DNA from: Corynebacterium massiliense DSM 45435
Lineage (GTDB): Bacteria; Actinomycetota; Actinomycetes; Mycobacteriales; Mycobacteriaceae
Reading direction: 5' to 3'
DNA length: 64,000 bases
Assembly: GCF_028609805.1 (NCBI RefSeq)
Contig: NZ_CP063189.1
Span: forward strand, 1,736,001 to 1,800,000
In this document: positions 59,190 to 64,000 of the stretch, one piece after another
Layout of the letters: each line of letters starts with the position of its first letter
Position numbering within the stretch: position 1 is the first letter of the stretch
Notes under the pieces: generated by a model
Told to the model about the DNA's origin: nothing
The model's input: the letters and a program-made list of their open reading frames with translations, nothing else
Databases searched by the model: none
Made by a program: the position numbers and the translations under genes

Positions 59190-59522
59190 ATGACCACTGA
59201 GGAGAACAAAGGCATCGCGATCCGGCTGCGGTTTTTCACCATCATGGCGACCGTGACCGGTATTTTCCTGCTCATTTTGGTAGGCGAGATGGTTGCGAAG
59301 TACGGGTTCGAAGCCGACCTGCCGGCTTGGGCACGGGCCATCCCGCAGGTCCACGGCGTGGTCTACTTCATCTTCCTCATTTCGCTGCTCTTGCTCGGCA
59401 CCGCCGTGAAGTGGGGGCCGGGCAAGATGCTGGTCACCGCCCTCGCGGGCACCATCCCGTTCTGCTCGTTCTGGATGGAGGGAAAGCGCCGCCACGAGGT
59501 GCTGGACAAATACCTGATGTAG
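59190..59522 (+). CDS. DUF3817 integral membrane protein (Rv1342c-like)
   Basis: 110 residues with three membrane helices: FTIMATVTGIFLLILVGEMV, VHGVVYFIFLISLLLLGTAV and MLVTALAGTIPFCSFWMEG. The RLRFFTIMATVTGIFLL start and PQVHGVVYFIF centre are typical of DUF3817. AGGAAAGGACC precedes the ATG. It converges on rdgB. Conserved neighbour of rph/rdgB across mycolata; function unknown. Confidence 0.85.
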   Translation: MTTEENKGIAIRLRFFTIMATVTGIFLLILVGEMVAKYGFEADLPAWARAIPQVHGVVYFIFLISLLLLGTAVKWGPGKMLVTALAGTIPFCSFWMEGKRRHEVLDKYLM

Positions 59523-59525
59523 TTG

Positions 59526-59563
59526 GCGCGGGAATCGGACCGCGCGGGAATCGGACCGCGCGG
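59526..59563 (+). repeat. 16-bp tandem repeat between convergent genes
   Basis: GCGCGGGAATCGGACC at 59526-59541 and again at 59542-59557, plus six more bases of a third unit. It lies between the DUF3817 and rdgB stops. Possibly a relic of terminator slippage. Confidence 0.7.
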
Positions 59564-59576
59564 AAGCCAGTCCGCG

Positions 59577-60179
59577 CTAATCTGCGAGACGCCGGATTAC
59601 ATCGACAAGCTGCGCCAGCGCGCGGCCGCGGTGGGAGACGGCGTCTTTTTCGTCCGCGGACATCTCCGCCGCCGAGCGCTCTTCGCCCGCGGGCTGGAAT
59701 AGCGGGTCGTAGCCGAAGCCGTTTACCCCGCGCGGCTCGCGCAGCAGCCGCCCGGGCCACCGCCCCTCTGTGACGTGTTCCTGCCCCGCAGGCGTGACCA
59801 GCGCGCACACCGACACGAACGCGGCCGCGCGGCGCTCGTCCGGCACGTGCGACATCTGTCCCAAAAGCAGCTCATTGTTCGCGTCGTCATCGCCGTGGCC
59901 GCCAGACCACCGCGCCGACAGCACACCGGGCATCCCGTTGAGCTCTTCTACTGCCAGCCCGGAATCATCCGCCACGCACGCCAGCCCGGTGGCCTGCGCG
60001 CCGGCCCGCGCCTTAATCAGCGCGTTGTCCGCAAACGTACCCCCGTCCTCGACGGGCTCGGGGTACGCGCGGGCCTTAGAGAGCGGGACGAGCTCCACGT
60101 TGGTTATCTCCGCGGCGTCCAGGATCCGCTGCAGCTCGCGCAGCTTTTTGGGGTTGTTCGATGCGACTAGCAGCTGCAT
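59577..60179 (-). CDS. rdgB: XTP/dITP pyrophosphatase (non-canonical purine NTP)
   Basis: 200 residues. VASNNPKKLRELQRIL at the N-terminus (the SxNxxK substrate motif), FADNALIKARAGAQATG, VADDSGLAVEELNGMPGVLSARW, and the C-terminal GFGYDPLFQP...AEMSADEKDAVSHRGRAL. All are hallmarks of HAM1/RdgB. It removes dITP, XTP and ITP from the nucleotide pool. Its ATG directly follows the rph TAA, so the two genes are co-transcribed, as in most actinobacteria. Confidence 0.94.
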   Translation of the reverse strand: MQLLVASNNPKKLRELQRILDAAEITNVELVPLSKARAYPEPVEDGGTFADNALIKARAGAQATGLACVADDSGLAVEELNGMPGVLSARWSGGHGDDDANNELLLGQMSHVPDERRAAAFVSVCALVTPAGQEHVTEGRWPGRLLREPRGVNGFGYDPLFQPAGEERSAAEMSADEKDAVSHRGRALAQLVDVIRRLAD

Positions 60180-60917
60180 TTAGCCCTCCAGTGCTTCGCG
60201 TTGCTTGACGATGAGCTCCTGGCAGCCCTTCTGCGCCACATCCAGCATCTCGTCCAACTCGACGCGGCCGAAGAGCCCGTTTTCGCCGGTGCCCTGGATC
60301 TCGACGAAGTCTCCAGACAACTGCATGACGACGTTGAGGTCGACTTCCGCGCGGGAGTCTTCCTCGTAGGGCAGGTCGAGGCACACGCGGCCGTCGATGA
60401 TGCCGACGGAGACCGCCGCGATCGGGTCGAGGAGCGGCTCGCCCGGGACGACGCCGCGTTCGCGGAGGGCGGCGATGGCATCGGCAAGCGCGACGTAGGC
60501 GCCGGTGATCGACGCGGTGCGGGTGCCGCCGTCGGCCTGCAGCACGTCGCAATCGATCTGAATCGTGTTCTCCCCCAGCGCCTTGAGGTCCACCGCGGCT
60601 CGCAGGGACCGGCCGATGAGCCGGGAGATTTCGTGGGTGCGCCCCTTGACCTTCCCGCGCATGGACTCGCGCGGCATGCGCTCGGCGGGCGCGGCGGGCA
60701 GCATCGCGTACTCTGCGGTCAGCCAGCCTTCGCCGGAGTCGCGCTTGAAGCGCGGCACGCCGGTCTCCGCCGACGCGGTGCACATCACGCGCGTGTTGCC
60801 GAACTCCACGAGGACGGAGCCGGCCGGGTTGGTGGTGAAGCCGCGGGTGATGCGCACGGGGCGCAGTTCGTCGAAGGCGCGGCCATCGGCACGGGTAAAC
60901 GTTTCGCGTTCAGTCAT
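60180..60917 (-). CDS. rph: ribonuclease PH
   Basis: 245 residues from ATG at 60917 ([20 protein letters not shown]). RADGR start, [79 protein letters not shown] and [20 protein letters not shown]. These give the full RNase PH fold with phosphate-binding Arg and catalytic Asp. It trims tRNA 3' ends phosphorolytically. Operon with the phosphodiesterase, murI and rhomboid upstream. Confidence 0.95.
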   Translation of the reverse strand: MTERETFTRADGRAFDELRPVRITRGFTTNPAGSVLVEFGNTRVMCTASAETGVPRFKRDSGEGWLTAEYAMLPAAPAERMPRESMRGKVKGRTHEISRLIGRSLRAAVDLKALGENTIQIDCDVLQADGGTRTASITGAYVALADAIAALRERGVVPGEPLLDPIAAVSVGIIDGRVCLDLPYEEDSRAEVDLNVVMQLSGDFVEIQGTGENGLFGRVELDEMLDVAQKGCQELIVKQREALEG

Positions 60918-60993
60918 GCGCTCGAGCCTACCCGCCACGTCGTGGCGCTTAACGGCCCGGTTGACCTCGCTCGGGCGGACGCCCAAGCGCGCA

Positions 60994-61758
60994 CTACACA
61001 GTAAAAGTCATCCCCGCGCGGGCGACGGTGATCTCGCCGGCGTACTCACTACGGGCGGCGGCCACGGTCGCTTCCGTATCACCCCACGGCTGCAGGTGCA
61101 CCAAGACGAGCTGGCCCACGCCGGCCTCCCGCGCCAGCCGGCCGGCTTCCGCGCCGGACATGTGCATGCCCCCGGCCTTGCCCGCGGAGGTCTCGCCCCA
61201 CGCCGCCTCGCACATAAACACGTCCGCCCCGCGCGCCGCCGTGACCAACACGTCGGTGTACGCGCTGTCGCCCGAGTACGTCAGCACGCGCCCAGCCTCG
61301 TCCTCGATACGCAGCGCATACGCCTCGGTCGGGTGAACGGTCTGGTACGGGGTGATGGCGACGGCATCGACACGCTCCGTTTCACCTTCGCGCCACACGT
61401 GCGCCTCGAAGGTATCCGACATGTCGTCGATGTCGCCGTCGCAATCCGCCGACACGCGCCCGAGCCGCGTGCAGGCCTCCGCCGGGCCGAAGAACTGGTT
61501 GCGCTGGGCCGCCGGCGCAGTGGGGTGAAAACGCCGCCACACCATCAGCGACGGAAAGTCCGAGCAGTGGTCGGCGTGCAGGTGGGTCAGCGCGACGTGC
61601 GCGCGGCACGGGTCCTGCAGTTTCTGCAGCTCGGCGAACGTCCCGGGGCCAAGGTCCAGGATGATCGACGGAGCGTCCGGGAAGGACAGGAGGTAACCCG
61701 AGGCAGGGTTACCGGGCACCGGCACGCTGCCGGAGCATCCCAGGACGGACAATTTCAT
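60994..61758 (-). CDS. MBL-fold cyclic-nucleotide phosphodiesterase (Rv1339-like)
   Basis: 254 residues from ATG at 61758. [20 protein letters not shown], zinc motif H59-L-H-A-D-H64, the [11 protein letters not shown] strand, and the late VHLQPWGD histidine. It lies between murI and rph exactly as Rv1339 does in M. tuberculosis. Rv1339 has been shown to hydrolyse cAMP as an atypical class II phosphodiesterase; the same role is inferred here. The frame could start at 61815, but the extension is basic and not conserved in style. Confidence 0.85.
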   Translation of the reverse strand: MKLSVLGCSGSVPVPGNPASGYLLSFPDAPSIILDLGPGTFAELQKLQDPCRAHVALTHLHADHCSDFPSLMVWRRFHPTAPAAQRNQFFGPAEACTRLGRVSADCDGDIDDMSDTFEAHVWREGETERVDAVAITPYQTVHPTEAYALRIEDEAGRVLTYSGDSAYTDVLVTAARGADVFMCEAAWGETSAGKAGGMHMSGAEAGRLAREAGVGQLVLVHLQPWGDTEATVAAARSEYAGEITVARAGMTFTV

Positions 61759-61811
61759 ACCGCTTAGCTTCTCACGAATCGCCCCCGCTTGTCGCCCTTT
61801 TGGGGTGAATC

Positions 61812-62618
61812 TCAATTCACGTTGGCACTGTGGTTGACCTCACCGGGGCCGAACCCGAGGATGTGGGCCGCCACGCGGTCGAAGTCCGCGGTCTCACCCG
61901 TGGCGGAAAACGACCGCACCGCCGCCGATCCCGCCGGCGCGTGCAGCCCGCTTTCCGTGAGCACCCGGTAGACGTCCTTGGTGGTTTCCTCCGCGGAGCT
62001 GACCAGCCGGACATCGTCGCCCATGATCATCTGGATAACACCGCTGAGCAGCGGGTAATGCGTGCATCCCAGCACCAGCGTATCAATGCCCGCCTCCCGC
62101 AGCGGCGCCAAATACTTCTCCGCGACCGCCATGAGTTCGGGCCCGGACGTCTCGCCGCGCTCGACGAATTCCACGAACTTCGGGCACGCCACTGCCCACG
62201 CCTCGACCCCCGGCGCGATGCTGAACAGGTCCTGGTATTCGCCGGAGTTGACGGTGCCTTGCGTGGCGATGACCCCGATCCGCCGGTTGCGCGTCGTCGC
62301 CAGCGCCCGGCGCGCCGCCGGGTGGATGACCTCGAGGACGGGCACGTCGTAGCGCTCGCGGGCATCGCGAAGAAATGCGGCGGTGGCGGTGTTGCAGGCG
62401 ATGACGAGCATTTTGCAGCCGGCATCGACAAGCTGGTCTGCGACGTCCTGGGCGTAGGAACGCACCTGGGCGATGGGCAGCGGGCCATAGGGCCCGTGCG
62501 CGGTGTCGCCGATGTAGTCGATGGATTCGCGCGGCAAAAGCTGGGCGATGGTGCGCGCGACGGTCAGCCCGCCGACGCCCGAATCAAAGATTCCGATGGG
62601 TGCAGACGCAGAACTCAC
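61812..62618 (-). CDS. murI: glutamate racemase
   Basis: 268 residues from GTG at 62618. [31 protein letters not shown], catalytic Cys75 in [10 protein letters not shown] and Cys185 in [11 protein letters not shown]. It produces D-glutamate for peptidoglycan. The GTG overlaps the rhomboid TGA (GTGA), so translation is coupled. The conserved Ser/Thr next to each Cys are present. Confidence 0.95.
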   Translation of the reverse strand: MSSASAPIGIFDSGVGGLTVARTIAQLLPRESIDYIGDTAHGPYGPLPIAQVRSYAQDVADQLVDAGCKMLVIACNTATAAFLRDARERYDVPVLEVIHPAARRALATTRNRRIGVIATQGTVNSGEYQDLFSIAPGVEAWAVACPKFVEFVERGETSGPELMAVAEKYLAPLREAGIDTLVLGCTHYPLLSGVIQMIMGDDVRLVSSAEETTKDVYRVLTESGLHAPAGSAAVRSFSATGETADFDRVAAHILGFGPGEVNHSANVN

Positions 62619-63232
62619 GGCTGGTAAGTGTACTCCCGCCGCACCGGATCATCGGAGGTGATGGTAAGCCCCGCGAGCACGCCGCCCACCGCGCCGAACA
62701 GGTGCGCCTGCCAGGACACGCCCTCGGAAAGCGGCAACACGCCCCACACCAGGCTGGAGTAGAACAGGCCGAGCACCACGCCTAAAAGGATCTGGCGGAA
62801 GCTGCGGTTGAAAAAGCCGCGCACGACGAGGTAGGCGAGCCAGCCGTAAATCATGCCGGACGCGCCGACGTGAATGGTGCCCACCCCGCCGAAGCACCAC
62901 GTGCCGATGCCGCTGACCAGCATGACGATGAGCGAGACCTCCCACCACGTGCGCCGCGACGTCGCGGCGACGAGGAAGCAGAAGATAGCGCCCGGGATGG
63001 AGTTGGACACGATGTGGTCCACCCCGCCGTGCAGGAACGGCGCGCACACGATGCCGATGAGCCCCGCGGTATCGCGCGGGCGGATGCCGAACGCGTTGAG
63101 CTGGCCGGCGAAGAACACGGTGTTGATGAAAAAGACCGCCCAGATGACGGCGAGGTAGCCCACCGCGTAACGCAGGCCCACGTGGGCGCCACCGCGCTGG
63201 GGGACGGGGCGGCGCTGGGCATCGCCAAGCAT
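62615..63232 (-). CDS. rhomboid-family intramembrane serine protease (Rv1337-like)
   Basis: 205 residues from ATG at 63232. Six membrane helices. Catalytic Ser125 in [11 protein letters not shown] (GxSG) and His177 in [11 protein letters not shown]; an [13 protein letters not shown] loop carries the expected HxxxN. It cleaves membrane protein substrates within the bilayer. It occupies the Rv1337 position upstream of murI. The ATG overlaps the DUF2017 TAA by one base (TAATG). Confidence 0.92.
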   Translation of the reverse strand: MLGDAQRRPVPQRGGAHVGLRYAVGYLAVIWAVFFINTVFFAGQLNAFGIRPRDTAGLIGIVCAPFLHGGVDHIVSNSIPGAIFCFLVAATSRRTWWEVSLIVMLVSGIGTWCFGGVGTIHVGASGMIYGWLAYLVVRGFFNRSFRQILLGVVLGLFYSSLVWGVLPLSEGVSWQAHLFGAVGGVLAGLTITSDDPVRREYTYQP

Positions 63233-63762
63233 TAGCCCTCCATCATCGCGGTCAGCAGGGAGTCCTGATTGAACGCCAGCCACTCGACGATGGCGTCGCG
63301 GTCCGTCTCGTTCGGGCCCTCACCGGCGGCGACGTAGAGGCGGAGATCGTTGAGCGCCGCGACGAACGCCTGGGCCTCGTCCTCCCCGATGGCCACCTCG
63401 ACGCCCCCGGTCGGCCCGAGCGCGGTGTTTACCACCTGGAGGTTTTTGAGCTTGGCCTTGGCGATGTCATTTTCGTGCAGCGAGCGCAACAGCGAGGCGT
63501 CGCCGTCGTACTCCTGATCCTCGGGCCGCTGGAAGTCGGGGAACAGGCGGGCGAGCGACGGATCCTCCGGCGCCTCGGTGTGGCCGCTGGGCATGTCCAT
63601 CATCTCCGCCAGCTCGTCTTTCGGGGCGGACTGCGCGCGCTGGATGATCGCCTCGGAGACGGTCGAGGTCAGGTTGCCTAACACCTCGCGCTCCATCGGG
63701 TCGAAGACGGTGGTGAACTTCGCCTGCCGCATCAGCGGCTTCTTTTTCTTCCACGGTTGCAT
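63232..63762 (-). CDS. DUF2017 protein
   Basis: 176 residues from ATG at 63762 (MQPWKKKKPLMRQAKFTTVF), with GGAGCG upstream. FDPMEREVLGNLTSTVSEAI, DPSLARLFPDFQRPEDQEY and GEGPNETDRDAIVEWLAFNQ are typical of DUF2017. The gene follows clpS with 17 bp between them, as in M. tuberculosis (Rv1331-Rv1332). The function is not established; the pairing with the N-degron adaptor ClpS suggests a link to proteolysis. Confidence 0.87.
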   Translation of the reverse strand: MQPWKKKKPLMRQAKFTTVFDPMEREVLGNLTSTVSEAIIQRAQSAPKDELAEMMDMPSGHTEAPEDPSLARLFPDFQRPEDQEYDGDASLLRSLHENDIAKAKLKNLQVVNTALGPTGGVEVAIGEDEAQAFVAALNDLRLYVAAGEGPNETDRDAIVEWLAFNQDSLLTAMMEG

Positions 63763-63779
63763 GCGTCGCGCTCCTTTAC

Positions 63780-64000
63780 TTACCCGGCCTGCTGCATCGT
63801 GGCCCACAGGCCGGCTACCTGCAGTTTTTTCACGTCGCCTTCGACCTTGTCGCGCGCGCCGGACGACACCGCGGCCTTGCCCTCGGTGTGCACCTGCATC
63901 ATCAGTTCCTGGGCACGCTTTTTGTCGTAGCCCAATACGGTCTGGAAGACGTAGGTCACGTAGCTCATCAGGTTGACTGGGTCGTCCCAGACGATGCACA
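63780..64000 (-). CDS. clpS: ClpS adaptor protein (N-terminus beyond window)
   Basis: Visible 73 residues: [20 protein letters not shown] then [27 protein letters not shown] and ending LWATMQQAG. The [12 protein letters not shown] and MMQVHxEGKA blocks are unmistakable ClpS. It delivers N-degron substrates to ClpC/ClpA-ClpP in the cytoplasm. The start lies outside the window. Confidence 0.94.
   Translation of the reverse strand, partial: CIVWDDPVNLMSYVTYVFQTVLGYDKKRAQELMMQVHTEGKAAVSSGARDKVEGDVKKLQVAGLWATMQQAG

Overview
The window is chromosomal DNA of a high-G+C actinobacterium, most probably a Corynebacterium. Evidence for this is a single-chain FAS-I with acpS overlapping its end, a CmrA/Rv2509-type mycolate reductase beside oligoribonuclease (as in mycobacteria), and a murI - PDE - rph - rdgB - DUF3817 block in the same order as M. 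tuberculosis Rv1337-Rv1342. DUF5979/LPDTG surface protein and DUF222-HNH families point the same way. The species cannot be fixed; a beta-glucuronidase operon would suit glucuronide-using corynebacteria.

Layout. 1-8.0 kb is backbone: ssb (cut by the window edge), a copD-ctaG fusion, tRNA-Arg, an MBL hydrolase, a TetR/PH-like pair, a catalytically dead sulfatase-like gene, cmrA, a small secreted protein, orn and tRNA-His. 8.05-18.37 kb is an integrated mobile element. It sits in tRNA-His between 33-bp direct repeats and carries a tyrosine integrase, an AlpA-like excisionase, a MOB_P-type relaxase with MobC, a relaxase-overlapping coiled-coil/membrane gene, and a family-B DNA polymerase. The polymerase gene is split by a stop exactly at a canonical -1 slippery heptamer followed by a stable stem. 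The whole resembles a pipolin (a PolB-encoding integrative element) that is mobilizable. 18.37-21.4 kb is an IS pile-up: an IS481-type element abutting attR, an IS256-type element with a 9-bp target duplication, and a second copy of the tRNA-end/IS481-end sequence.

21.5-36 kb: a secreted lipase, an L,D-transpeptidase lipoprotein, tRNA-Lys and pncA, then a LacI-controlled glucuronide operon. In order this is uxaC, uxuB, a GPH symporter, a GH2 beta-glucuronidase, an enolase-superfamily mannonate dehydratase and a gluconokinase-like gene. Together they import and cleave glucuronides and convert glucuronate to 2-keto-3-deoxygluconate. A glutaminase-STAS fusion and a DUF3618 protein follow. 36.4-46.4 kb: bcp, acpS and the 9.1-kb fas gene.

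46.5-58.6 kb: a secreted HNH-type lipoprotein, a flavoprotein, a very large LPDTG-anchored DUF5979 surface protein broken by one in-frame stop and two frameshifts, an SPFH protein, a membrane-anchored hypothetical protein, a DUF222-HNH protein and tRNA-Leu. 58.7-64 kb: the conserved actinobacterial block through rdgB, rph, an Rv1339-like phosphodiesterase, murI, rhomboid, DUF2017 and clpS (cut by the edge).

The strongest unusual signals are the polymerase frameshift site, the pipolin-like element, a 13-mer (GCTTGSCGATGCC) repeated about 12 times in the backbone with no exact copy seen in the mobile region, and two near-identical inverted pairs of perfect DnaA boxes.
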